Below are positions 1 through 12,034 of a stretch of 64,000 bases of DNA, piece by piece. The stretch is from Rhytidiadelphus loreus (taxonomy: Eukaryota > Streptophyta > Bryopsida > Hypnales > Hylocomiaceae): contig OX344763.1 in assembly GCA_947034895.1 (NCBI GenBank), positions 72,683,093-72,747,092 of the forward strand. Direction: 5' to 3'. The position numbers and the translations under genes were made by a program. Below the pieces are notes generated by a model. That model had not been told where the DNA came from and searched no databases. It worked only from the letters and a program-made list of their open reading frames with translations. Positions within the stretch are counted from its first letter, which is position 1; each line of letters opens with the position of its first letter.

Positions 1-883
1 GCACAACAAGTTTTTCCATTTTATTTTATTGGAAATTCGTGACATTATAGTTTTATGGACATTAAAGTGCAAGGCAAGACCGTTCCTCCAATTTTTAGTT
101 TCATGTACAAAATCATCGAAAGCGACCACCAAGTGCATATTCTTTTCAATTCATGAGTTTAGGAGTAATTGCAACTTGCACAACAAGTTTTTCCATTTTA
201 TTTTATTGGAAATTCGTGACATTATAGTTTTTTGGACATTAAAGTGCAAGGCAAGACCGTTCCTCCAATTTTTAGTTTCATTTACAAAATCATCGAAAGC
301 GACCACCAAGTGCATATTCTTTTCAATTCATGAGTTTAGGAGTAATTGCAACTTGCACAACAAGTTTTTCCATTTTATTTTATTGGAAATTCGTGACATT
401 ATAGTTTTATGGACATTAAAGTGCAAGGCAAGACCGTTCCTCCAATTTTTAGTTTCATGTACAAAATCATCGAAAGCGACCACCAAGTGCATATTCTTTT
501 CAATTCATGAGTTTAGGAGTAATTGCAACTTGCACAACAAGTTTTTCCATTTTATTTTATTGGAAATTCGTGACATTATAGTTTTTTGGACATTAAAGTG
601 CAAGGCGAGACCGTTCCTCCAATTTTTAGTTTCATGTACAAAATCATGAAAAGCGACCACCAAGTGCATATTCTTTTCAATTCATGAGTTTAGGAATAAT
701 TACAACTTGCACAACGAGTTTTTCCATTTCATTTTACGTGAATTTCGTGGTATCATATTTCTTTAGACATTAAAGTACAAGGCAAGACCATTCCTCCAAT
801 TTTTAGTTTCATGTACGAAATCATCGAAAGCGACCACCAAGTGCATATTCTTTTCAATTCATGAGTTTAGGAGTAATTGCAAC

Positions 884-1060
884 TTGCACAACAAGTTTTT
901 CCATTTTATTTTATTGGAAATTCGTGACATTATAGTTTTTTGGACATTAAAGTGCAAGGCAAGACCGTTCCTCCAATTTTTAGTTTCATGTACAAAATCA
1001 TCGAAAGCGACCACCAAGTGCATATTCTTTTCAATTCATGAGTTTAGGAGTAATTGCAAC
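884..1060. repeat. Reference monomer, class A (177 bp)
   Basis: A typical copy of the commonest class. Starting at TTGCACAACAAG it carries the core TATTGGAAATTCGTGAC, then TTTTTTGGACATTAAAG, GTGCAAGGCAAGACC, CTCCAATTTTTAG, ATCATCGAAAGCGACC, and the near-invariant stretch ending in TTCATGAGTTTAGGAGTAA. It has a BspHI site (TCATGA) in the invariant part that recurs in nearly every monomer of the array. Read forward in this phase it is 59 codons with no stop. The ATCATCGAAAG segment varies among A copies (ATCATTGAAAACGATC, ATCATTAAAAG, ATCATGAAAAG), and these subtypes mark position within the higher-order repeats. Confidence 0.95.
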
Positions 1061-1237
1061 TTGCACAACAAGTTTTTCCATTTTATTTTATTGGAAATTC
1101 GTGACATTATAGTTTTATGGACATTAAAGTGCAAGGCAAGACCGTTCCTCCAATTTTTAGTTTCATGTACAAAATCATCGAAAGCGACCACCAAGTGCAT
1201 ATTCTTTTCAATTCATGAGTTTAGGAGTAATTGCAAC
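1061..1237. repeat. Reference monomer, class A' (177 bp)
   Basis: Identical in layout to class A but with TTTTATGGACATT in place of TTTTTTGGACATT. A' copies are concentrated left of about 12 kb, where they alternate with A copies in 354-bp pairs. They recur in small groups near 15.6-16.1, 17.9, 18.2 and 20.7 kb, and singly near 30.8, 33.1 and 36.8 kb. The single T-to-A change, kept in alternating register, is a good marker of how far duplicated segments extend. Confidence 0.92.
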
Positions 1238-2830
1238 TTGCACAACAAGTTTTTCCATTTTATTTTATTGGAAATTCGTGACATTATAGTTTTTTGGACA
1301 TTAAAGTGCAAGGCAAGACCGTTCCTCCAATTTTTAGTTTCATGTACTAAATCATTAAAAGCGACCACCAAGTGCATATTCTTTTCAATTCATGAGTTTA
1401 GGAATAATTACAACATGCACAACGAGTTTTTCCATTTCGTTTTACGTGAATTTCGTGGTATCATATTTCTTTAGACATTAAAGTACAAGGCAAGACCGTT
1501 CCTCCAATTTTTATTTTCATGTACAAAATCATCGAAAGCGACCACCAAGTGCATATTCTTTTCAATTCATGAGTTTAGGAGTAATTGCAACTTGCACAAC
1601 AAGTTTTTCCATTTTATTTTATTGGAAATTCGTGACATTATAGTTTTATGGACATTAAAGTGCAAGGCAAGACCGTTCCTCCAATTTTTAGTTTCATGTA
1701 GAAAATCATAGAAAACGATCACCAAGTGCATATTCTTTTCAATTCATGAGTTTAGGAATAATTACAACGTGCACAACAAGTTTTTCCATTTTATTTCATT
1801 GGAAATTCGTGACATTATAGTTTTTTGGACATTAAAGTGCAAGGCGAGACCGTTCCTCCAATTTTTAGTTTCATGTACAAAATCATGAAAAGCGACCACC
1901 AAGTGCATATTCTTTTCAATTCATGAGTTTAGGAATAATTACAACTTGCACAACGAGTTTTTCCATTTCATTTTACGTGAATTTCGTGGTATCATATTTC
2001 TTTAGACATTAAAGTACAAGGCAAGACCATTCCTCCAATTTTTATTTTCATGTACAAAATCATCGAAAGCGACCACCAAGTGCATATTCTTTTCAATTCA
2101 TGAGTTTAGGAGTAATTGCAACTTGCACAACAAGTTTTTCCATTTTATTTTATTGGAAATTCGTGACATTATAGTTTTATGGACATTAAAGTGCAAGGCA
2201 AGACCGTTCCTCCAATTTTTAGTTTCATGTACAAAATCATCGAAAGCGACCACCAAGTGCATATTCTTTTCAATTCATGAGTTTAGGAGTAATTGCAACT
2301 TGCACAACAAGTTTTTCCATTTTATTTTATTGGAAATTCGTGACATTATAGTTTTTTGGACATTAAAGTGCAAGGCAAGACCGTTCCTCCAATTTTTAGT
2401 TTCATGTACTAAATCATTAAAAGCGACCACCAAGTGCATATTCTTTTCAATTCATGAGTTTAGGAATAATTACAACATGCACAACGAGTTTTTCCATTTC
2501 GTTTTACGTGAATTTCGTGGTATCATATTTCTTTAGACATTAAAGTACAAGGCAAGACCGTTCCTCCAATTTTTATTTTCATGTACAAAATCATCGAAAG
2601 CGACCACCAAGTGCATATTCTTTTCAATTCATGAGTTTAGGAGTAATTGCAACTTGCACAACAAGTTTTTCCATTTTATTTTATTGGAAATTCGTGACAT
2701 TATAGTTTTTTGGACATTAAAGTGCAAGGCAAGACCGTTCCTCCAATTTTTAGTTTCATGTAGAAAATCATTGAAAACGATCACCAAGTGCATATTCTTT
2801 TCAATTCATGAGTTTAGGAATAATTACAAC

Positions 2831-3007
2831 GTGCACAACAAGTTTTTCCATTTTATTTCATTGGAAATTCGTGACATTATAGTTTTTTGGACATTAAAGT
2901 GCAAGGCGAGACCGTTCCTCCAATTTTTAGTTTCATGTACAAAATCATGAAAAGCGACCACCAAGTGCATATTCTTTTCAATTCATGAGTTTAGGAATAA
3001 TTACAAC
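2831..3007. repeat. Reference monomer, class B (177 bp)
   Basis: Class B begins GTGCACAACAAG instead of TTGCACAACAAG, which creates a 6-bp palindrome (GTGCAC, an ApaLI site). It has TTTCATTGGAAATTCG instead of TTTTATTGG, and usually GCGAGACC instead of GCAAGACC. It almost always follows an A monomer whose tail reads TTGAAAACGATCACC and AATAATTACAAC. B is the middle member of the A-B-C trimer that dominates 39.8-53.6 kb. These linked differences show that B is inherited as a unit rather than being random variation. Confidence 0.93.
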
Positions 3008-3184
3008 TTGCACAACGAGTTTTTCCATTTCATTTTACGTGAATTTCGTGGTATCATATTTCTTTAGACATTAAAGTACAAGGCAAGACCATTCCTCCAA
3101 TTTTTATTTTCATGTACAAAATCATCGAAAGCGACCACCAAGTGCATATTCTTTTCAATTCATGAGTTTAGGAGTAATTGCAAC
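3008..3184. repeat. Reference monomer, class C (177 bp)
   Basis: Class C is the most diverged of the common classes. It starts TTGCACAACGAG and then has TTTCATTTTACGTGAATT, TTTCGTGGTATCATATT, TCTTTAGACATT, AAGTACAAGGCAAGACC and often ATTCCTCC. From about position 100 onward it is like class A. It carries an in-frame TAG (TTTCTTTAGAC), which ends most of the open frames that cross the array. A related form, C', common right of 27 kb, has the start of class A (CAACAAG, TTTTATTTTACG) joined to the rest of C and usually GCAAGAACGTTCC, which adds an AclI site (AACGTT). Confidence 0.93.
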
Positions 3185-6100
3185 TTGCACAACAAGTTTT
3201 TCCATTTTATTTTATTGGAAATTCGTGACATTATAGTTTTATGGACATTAAAGTGCAAGGCAAGACCGTTCCTCCAATTTTTAGTTTCATGTACAAAATC
3301 ATCAAAAGCGACCACCAAGTGCATATTCTTTTCAATTCATGAGTTTAGGAGTAATTGCAACTTGCACAACAAGTTTTTCCATTTTATTTTATTGGAAATT
3401 CGTGACATTATAGTTTTTTGGACATTAAAGTGCAAGGCAAGACCGTTCCTCCAATTTTTAGTTTCATGTACTAAATCATTAAAAGCGACCACCAAGTGCA
3501 TATTCTTTTCAATTCATGAGTTTAGGAGTAATTGCAACTTGCACAACAAGTTTTTCCATTTTATTTTATTGGAAATTCGTGACATTATAGTTTTATGGAC
3601 ATTAAAGTGCAAGGCAAGACCGTTCCTCCAATTTTTAGTTTCATGTACAAAATCATCGAAAGCGACCACCAAGTGCATATTCTTTTCAATTCATGAGTTT
3701 AGGAGTAATTGCAACTTGCACAACAAGTTTTTCCATTTTATTTTATTGGAAATTCGTGACATTATAGTTTTTTGGACATTAAAGTGCAAGGCAAGACCGT
3801 TCCTCCAATTTTTAGTTTCATGTAGAAAATCATTGAAAACGATCACCAAGTGCATATTCTTTTCAATTCATGAGTTTAGGAATAATTACAACGTGCACAA
3901 CAAGTTTTTCCATTTTATTTCATTGGAAATTCGTGACATTATAGTTTTTTGGACATTAAAGTGCAAGGCGAGACCGTTCCTCCAATTTTTAGTTTCATGT
4001 ACAAAATCATGAAAAGCGACCACCAAGTGCATATTCTTTTCAATTCATGAGTTTAGGAATAATTACAACTTGCACAACGAGTTTTTCCATTTCATTTTAC
4101 GTGAATTTCGTGGTATCATATTTCTTTAGACATTAAAGTACAAGGCAAGACCATTCCTCCAATTTTTATTTTCATGTACAAAATCATCGAAAGCGACCAC
4201 CAAGTGCATATTCTTTTCAATTCATGAGTTTAGGAGTAATTGCAACTTGCACAACAAGTTTTTCCATTTTATTTTATTGGAAATTCGTGACATTATAGTT
4301 TTATGGACATTAAAGTGCAAGGCAAGACCGTTCCTCCAATTTTTAGTTTCATGTACAAAATCATCGAAAGCGACCACCAAGTGCATATTCTTTTCAATTC
4401 ATGAGTTTAGGAGTAATTGCAACTTGCACAACAAGTTTTTCCATTTTATTTTATTGGAAATTCGTGACATTATAGTTTTTTGGACATTAAAGTGCAAGGC
4501 AAGACCGTTCCTCCAATTTTTAGTTTCATGTACTAAATCATTAAAAGCGACCACCAAGTGCATATTCTTTTCAATTCATGAGTTTAGGAGTAATTGCAAC
4601 TTGCACAACAAGTTTTTCCATTTTATTTTATTGGAAATTCGTGACATTATAGTTTTATGGACATTAAAGTGCAAGGCAAGACCGTTCCTCCAATTTTTAG
4701 TTTCATGTACAAAATCATCGAAAGCGACCACCAAGTGCATATTCTTTTCAATTCATGAGTTTAGGAGTAATTGCAACTTGCACAACAAGTTTTTCCATTT
4801 TATTTTATTGGAAATTCGTGACATTATAGTTTTTTGGACATTAAAGTGCAAGGCAAGACCGTTCCTCCAATTTTTAGTTTCATGTACTAAATCATTAAAA
4901 GCGACCACCAAGTGCATATTCTTTTCAATTCATGAGTTTAGGAATAATTACAACTTGCACAACGAGTTTTTCCATTTCGTTTTACGTGAATTTCGTGGTA
5001 TCATATTTCTTTAGACATTAAAGTACAAGGCAAGACCGTTCCTCCAATTTTTATTTTCATGTACAAAATCATCGAAAGCGACCACCAAGTGCATATTCTT
5101 TTCAATTCATGAGTTTAGGAGTAATTGCAACTTGCACAACAAGTTTTTCCATTTTATTTTATTGGAAATTCGTGACATTATAGTTTTTTGGACATTAAAG
5201 TGCAAGGCAAGACCGTTCCTCCAATTTTTAGTTTCATGTACAAAATCATTGAAAACGATCACCAAGTGCATATTCTTTTCAATTCATGAGTTTAGGAATA
5301 ATTACAACGTGCACAACAAGTTTTTCCATTTTATTTCATTGGAAATTCGTGACATTATAGTTTTTTGGACATTAAAGTGCAAGGCGAGACCGTTCCTCCA
5401 ATTTTTAGTTTCATGTACAAAATCATGAAAAGCGACCACCAAGTGCATATTCTTTTCAATTCATGAGTTTAGGAATAATTACAACTTGCACAACGAGTTT
5501 TTCCATTTCATTTTACGTGAATTTCGTGGTATCATATTTCTTTAGACATTAAAGTACAAGGCAAGACCATTCCTCCAATTTTTATTTTCATGTACAAAAT
5601 CATCGAAAGCGACCACCAAGTGCATATTCTTTTCAATTCATGAGTTTAGGAGTAATTGCAACTTGCACAACAAGTTTTTCCATTTTATTTTATTGGAAAT
5701 TCGTGACATTATAGTTTTATGGACATTAAAGTGCAAGGCAAGACCGTTCCTCCAATTTTTAGTTTCATGTACAAAATCATCGAAAGCGACCACCAAGTGC
5801 ATATTCTTTTCAATTCATGAGTTTAGGAGTAATTGCAACTTGCACAACAAGTTTTTCCATTTTATTTTATTGGAAATTCGTGACATTATAGTTTTTTGGA
5901 CATTAAAGTGCAAGGCAAGACCGTTCCTCCAATTTTTAGTTTCATTTACAAAATCATCGAAAGCGACCACCAAGTGCATATTCTTTTCAATTCATGAGTT
6001 TAGGAGTAATTGCAACTTGCACAACAAGTTTTTCCATTTTATTTTATTGGAAATTCGTGACATTATAGTTTTATGGACATTAAAGTGCAAGGCAAGACCG

Positions 6101-6547
6101 TTCCTCCAATTTTTAGTTTCATGTACAAAATCATCGAAAGCGACCACCAAGTGCATATTCTTTTCAATTCATGAGTTTAGGAGTAATTGCAACTTGCACA
6201 ACAAGTTTTTCCATTTTATTTTATTGGAAATTCGTGACATTATAGTTTTTTGGACATTAAAGTGCAAGGCAAGACCGTTCCTCCAATTTTTAGTTTCATG
6301 TACTAAATCATAAAAAGCGACCACCAAGTGCATATTCTTTTCAATTCATGAGTTTAGGAATAATTACAACTTGCACAACGAGTTTTTCCATTTCGTTTTA
6401 CGTGAATTTCGTGGTATCATATTTCTTTAGACATTAAAGTACAAGGCAAGACCGTTCCTCCAATTTTTATTTTCATGTACAAAATCATCGAAAGCGACCA
6501 CCAAGTGCATATTCTTTTCAATTCATGAGTTTAGGAGTAATTGCAAC

Positions 6548-6901
6548 TTGCACAACAAGTTTTTCCATTTTATTTTATTGGAAATTCGTGACATTATAGT
6601 TTTTTGGACATTAAAGTGCAAGGCAAGACCGTTCCTCCAATTTTTAGTTTCATGTACAAAATCATCGAAAGCGACCACCAAGTGCATATTCTTTTCAATT
6701 CATGAGTTTAGGAGTAATTGCAACTTGCACAACAAGTTTTTCCATTTTATTTTATTGGAAATTCGTGACATTATAGTTTTATGGACATTAAAGTGCAAGG
6801 CAAGACCGTTCCTCCAATTTTTAGTTTCATGTACAAAATCATCGAAAGCGACCACCAAGTGCATATTCTTTTCAATTCATGAGTTTAGGAGTAATTGCAA
6901 C
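6548..6901. repeat. A-A' pair between the two 3.9-kb copies
   Basis: Two monomers, an A at 6548 and an A' at 6725, separate the duplicated 22-monomer segments. They match the A/A' pairs found elsewhere in the left part and look like the remnant that joins the two copies. They are why the repeat offset (24 monomers) exceeds the matching order (22 monomers). Confidence 0.8.
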
Positions 6902-9900
6902 TTGCACAACAAGTTTTTCCATTTTATTTTATTGGAAATTCGTGACATTATAGTTTTTTGGACATTAAAGTGCAAGGCAAGACCGTTCCTCCAATTTTTA
7001 GTTTCATGTAGAAAATCATTGAAAACGATCACCAAGTGCATATTCTTTTCAATTCATGAGTTTAGGAATAATTACAACGTGCACAACAAGTTTTTCCATT
7101 TTATTTCATTGGAAATTCGTGACATTATAGTTTTTTGGACATTAAAGTGCAAGGCGAGACCGTTCCTCCAATTTTTAGTTTCATGTACAAAATCATGAAA
7201 AGCGACCACCAAGTGCATATTCTTTTCAATTCATGAGTTTAGGAATAATTACAACTTGCACAACGAGTTTTTCCATTTCATTTTACGTGAATTTCGTGGT
7301 ATCATATTTCTTTAGACATTAAAGTACAAGGCAAGACCATTCCTCCAATTTTTATTTTCATGTACAAAATCATCGAAAGCGACCACCAAGTGCATATTCT
7401 TTTCAATTCATGAGTTTAGGAGTAATTGCAACTTGCACAACAAGTTTTTCCATTTTATTTTATTGGAAATTCGTGACATTATAGTTTTATGGACATTAAA
7501 GTGCAAGGCAAGACCGTTCCTCCAATTTTTAGTTTCATGTACAAAATCATCGAAAGCGACCACCAAGTGCATATTCTTTTCAATTCATGAGTTTAGGAGT
7601 AATTGCAACTTGCACAACAAGTTTTTCCATTTTATTTTATTGGAAATTCGTGACATTATAGTTTTTTGGACATTAAAGTGCAAGGCAAGACCGTTCCTCC
7701 AATTTTTAGTTTCATGTACTAAATCATTAAAAGCGACCACCAAGTGCATATTCTTTTCAATTCATGAGTTTAGGAGTAATTGCAACTTGCACAACAAGTT
7801 TTTCCATTTTATTTTATTGGAAATTCGTGACATTATAGTTTTATGGACATTAAAGTGCAAGGCAAGACCGTTCCTCCAATTTTTAGTTTCATGTACAAAA
7901 TCATCGAAAGCGACCACCAAGTGCATATTCTTTTCAATTCATGAGTTTAGGAGTAATTGCAACTTGCACAACAAGTTTTTCCATTTTATTTTATTGGAAA
8001 TTCGTGACATTATAGTTTTTTGGACATTAAAGTGCAAGGCAAGACCGTTCCTCCAATTTTTAGTTTCATGTAGAAAATCATTGAAAACGATCACCAAGTG
8101 CATATTCTTTTCAATTCATGAGTTTAGGAATAATTACAACGTGCACAACAAGTTTTTCCATTTTATTTCATTGGAAATTCGTGACATTATAGTTTTTTGG
8201 ACATTAAAGTGCAAGGCGAGACCGTTCCTCCAATTTTTAGTTTCATGTACAAAATCATGAAAAGCGACCACCAAGTGCATATTCTTTTCAATTCATGAGT
8301 TTAGGAGTAATTACAACTTGCACAACGAGTTTTTCCATTTCATTTTACGTGAATTTCGTGGTATCATATTTCTTTAGACATTAAAGTACAAGGCAAGACC
8401 ATTCCTCCAATTTTTATTTTCATGTACAAAATCATCGAAAGCGACCACCAAGTGCATATTCTTTTCAATTCATGAGTTTAGGAGTAATTGCAACTTGCAC
8501 AACAAGTTTTTCCATTTTATTTTATTGGAAATTCGTGACATTATAGTTTTATGGACATTAAAGTGCAAGGCAAGACCGTTCCTCCAATTTTTAGTTTCAT
8601 GTACAAAATCATAAAAAGCGACCACCAAGTGCATATTCTTTTCAATTCATGAGTTTAGGAGTAATTGCAACTTGCACAACAAGTTTTTCCATTTTATTTT
8701 ATTGGAAATTCGTGACATTATAGTTTTTTGGACATTAAAGTGCAAGGCAAGACCGTTCCTCCAATTTTTAGTTTCATGTACTAAATCATTAAAAGCGACC
8801 ACCAAGTGCATATTCTTTTCAATTCATGAGTTTAGGAGTAATTGCAACTTGCACAACAAGTTTTTCCATTTTATTTTATTGGAAATTCGTGACATTATAG
8901 TTTTATGGACATTAAAGTGCAAGGCAAGACCGTTCCTCCAATTTTTAGTTTCATGTACAAAATCATCGAAAGCGACCACCAAGTGCATATTCTTTTCAAT
9001 TCATGAGTTTAGGAGTAATTGCAACTTGCACAACAAGTTTTTCCATTTTATTTTATTGGAAATTCGTGACATTATAGTTTTTTGGACATTAAAGTGCAAG
9101 GCAAGACCGTTCCTCCAATTTTTAGTTTCATGTACTAAATCATTAAAAGCGACCACCAAGTGCATATTCTTTTCAATTCATGAGTTTAGGAATAATTACA
9201 ACTTGCACAACGAGTTTTTCCATTTCGTTTTACGTGAATTTCGTGGTATCATATTTCTTTAGACATTAAAGTACAAGGCAAGACCGTTCCTCCAATTTTT
9301 ATTTTCATGTACAAAATCATCGAAAGCGACCACCAAGTGCATATTCTTTTCAATTCATGAGTTTAGGAGTAATTGCAACTTGCACAACAAGTTTTTCCAT
9401 TTTATTTTATTGGAAATTCGTGACATTATAGTTTTTTGGACATTAAAGTGCAAGGCAAGACCGTTCCTCCAATTCTTAGTTTCATGTACAAAATCATTGA
9501 AAACGATCACCAAGTGCATATTCTTTTCAATTCATGAGTTTAGGAATAATTACAACGTGCACAACAAGTTTTTCCATTTTATTTCATTGGAAATTCGTGA
9601 CATTATAGTTTTTTGGACATTAAAGTGCAAGGCGAGACCGTTCCTCCAATTTTTAGTTTCATGTACAAAATCATGAAAAGCGACCACCAAGTGCATATTC
9701 TTTTCAATTCATGAGTTTAGGAATAATTACAACTTGCACAACGAGTTTTTCCATTTCATTTTACGTGAATTTCGTGGTATCATATTTCTTTAGACATTAA
9801 AGTACAAGGCAAGACCATTCCTCCAATTTTTATTTTCATGTACAAAATCATCGAAAGCGACCACCAAGTGCATATTCTTTTCAATTCATGAGTTTAGGAG

Positions 9901-10795
9901 TAATTGCAACTTGCACAACAAGTTTTTCCATTTTATTTTATTGGAAATTCGTGACATTATAGTTTTATGGACATTAAAGTGCAAGGCAAGACCGTTCCTC
10001 CAATTTTTAGTTTCATGTACAAAATCATCGAAAGCGACCACCAAGTGCATATTCTTTTCAATTCATGAGTTTAGGAGTAATTGCAACTTGCACAACAAGT
10101 TTTTCCATTTTATTTTATTGGAAATTCGTGACATTATAGTTTTTTGGACATTAAAGTGCAAGGCAAGACCGTTCCTCCAATTTTTAGTTTCATTTAAAAA
10201 ATCATCGAAAGCGACCACCAAGTGCATATTCTTTTCAATTCATGAGTTTAGGAGTAATTGCAACTTGCACAACAAGTTTTTCCATTTTATTTTATTGGAA
10301 ATTCGTGACATTATAGTTTTATGGACATTAAAGTGCAAGGCAAGACCGTTCCTCCAATTTTTAGTTTCATGTACAAAATCATCGAAAGCGACCACCAAGT
10401 GCATATTCTTTTCAATTCATGAGTTTAGGAGTAATTGCAACTTGCACAACAAGTTTTTCCATTTTATTTTATTGGAAATTCGTGACATTATAGTTTTTTG
10501 GACATTAAAGTACAAGGCAAGACCGTTCCTCCAATTTTTAGTTTCATGTACTAAATCATAAAAAGCGACCACCAAGTGCATATTCTTTTCAATTCATGAG
10601 TTTAGGAATAATTACAACTTGCACAACGAGTTTTTCCATTTCGTTTTACGTGAATTTCGTGGTATCATATTTCTTTAGACATTAAAGTACAAGGCAAGAC
10701 CGTTCCTCCAATTTTTATTTTCATGTACAAAATCATCGAAAGCGACCACCAAGTGCATATTCTTTTCAATTCATGAGTTTAGGAGTAATTGCAAC
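6902..10795. repeat. 3,894-bp higher-order segment, copy 2 (22 monomers)
   Basis: Same monomer order as 2654-6547. By eye I noted only about half a dozen single-base differences: ATCGAAAG at 7551 for ATCAAAAG at 3303; GGAGTAATTACAAC near 8305; ATAAAAAG near 8612; TTCTTAG near 9475; TTTAAAAAATC near 10195; and AAGTACAAGG near 10511. Such high similarity over 3.9 kb implies a recent duplication, or ongoing conversion between copies. Confidence 0.88.
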
Positions 10796-12034
10796 TTGCA
10801 CAACAAGTTTTTCCATTTTATTTTATTGGAAATTCGTGACATTATAGTTTTATGGACATTAAAGTGCAAGGCAAGACCGTTCCTCCAATTTTTAGTTTCA
10901 TGTACAAAATCATCGAAAGCGACCACCAAGTGCATATTCTTTTCAATTCATGAGTTTAGGAGTAATTGCAACTTGCACAACAAGTTTTTCCATTTTATTT
11001 TATTGGAAATTCGTGACATTATAGTTTTTTGGACATTAAAGTGCAAGGCAAGACCGTTCCTCCAATTTTTAGTTTCATTTACAAAATCATCGAAAGCGAC
11101 CACCAAGTGCATATTCTTTTCAATTCATGAGTTTAGGAGTAATTGCAACTTGCACAACAAGTTTTTCCATTTTATTTTATTGGAAATTCGTGACATTATA
11201 GTTTTATGGACATTAAAGTGCAAGGCAAGACCGTTCCTCCAATTTTTAGTTTCATGTACAAAATCATCGAAAGCGACCACCAAGTGCATATTCTTTTCAA
11301 TTCATGAGTTTAGGAGTAATTGCAACTTGCACAACAAGTTTTTCCATTTTATTTTATTGGAAATTCGTGACATTATAGTTTTTTGGACATTAAAGTGCAA
11401 GGCAAGACCGTTCCTCCAATTTTTAGTTTCATGTACTAAATCATTAAAAGCGACCACCAAGTGCATATTCTTTTCAATTCATGAGTTTAGGAATAATTAC
11501 AACTTGCACAACGAGTTTTTCCATTTCGTTTTACGTGAATTTCGTGGTATCATATTTCTTTAGACATTAAAGTACAAGGCAAGACCGTTCCTCCAATTTT
11601 TATTTTCATGTACAAAATCATCGAAAGCGACCACCAAGTGCATATTCTTTTCAATTCATGAGTTTAGGAGTAATTGCAACTTGCACAACAAGTTTTTCCA
11701 TTTTATTTTATTGGAAATTCGTGACATTATAGTTTTTTGGACATTAAAGTGCAAGGCAAGACCGTTCCTCCAATTTTTAGTTTCATGTACAAAATCATTG
11801 AAAACGATCACCAAGTGCATATTCTTTTCAATTCATGAGTTTAGGAATAATTACAACGTGCACAACAAGTTTTTCCATTTTATTTCATTGGAAATTCGTG
11901 ACATTATAGTTTTTTGGACATTAAAGTGCAAGGCGAGACCGTTCCTCCAATTTTTAGTTTCATGTACAAAATCATGAAAAGCGACCACCAAGTGCATATT
12001 CTTTTCAATTCATGAGTTTAGGAGTAATTGCAAC
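10796..12034. repeat. Heptamer A' A A' A C A B, copy 1 (1,239 bp)
   Basis: Seven monomers that match 15574-16812 in order and in the TTTCATTTAC marker of the second monomer. The first five also match 5663-6547. The end of this segment is where the A'/A-rich left part gives way to A-B-C mosaics. Confidence 0.82.

Larger units (their letters stand above)
1..2653. repeat. Left segment: A/A' pairs with scattered B and C monomers
   Basis: After a partial A' copy, the monomer order from 176 is A, A', A, C, A, A', A, C, A', B, C, A', A, C. The copies starting at 1415 and 2477 share an unusual ACATGCACAACGAG start with TTTCGTTTTACG and lie 1,062 bp (six monomers) apart, so the stretch just before each is probably a duplicated hexamer. 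The monomer at 176 has TTTCATTTACAAAATC, a variant that returns at 5840, 10973 and 15751. No other sequence is present. Confidence 0.85.
2654..6547. repeat. 3,894-bp higher-order segment, copy 1 (22 monomers)
   Basis: The order is A B C A' A A' A B C A' A A' A C A B C A' A A' A C. The same 22-monomer order with the same private variants recurs at 6902-10795, offset exactly 4,248 bp (24 monomers). The first A has GTAGAAAATCATTG, the A at 5840 has TTTCATTTAC, and the A at 6194 ends with ATCATAAAAAG; all three features are at the matching places in copy 2 (with one further change at the second). This segment arose by duplication of a multi-kilobase block. Confidence 0.88.

Noticed and set aside
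884..1060. CENP-B box
   Set aside because: ATTCGTGACATTATAG matches the first half of the CENP-B consensus (TTCG, then A four bases later) but ends in ATAG instead of CGGG. The essential second half is missing in every class I examined.
2654..10795. The 3.9-kb duplication as an assembly artefact
   Set aside because: Several single-base differences distinguish the copies, and the copies are separated by an A-A' pair, so a simple duplicated contig end is unlikely. Only spanning long reads can exclude it fully.
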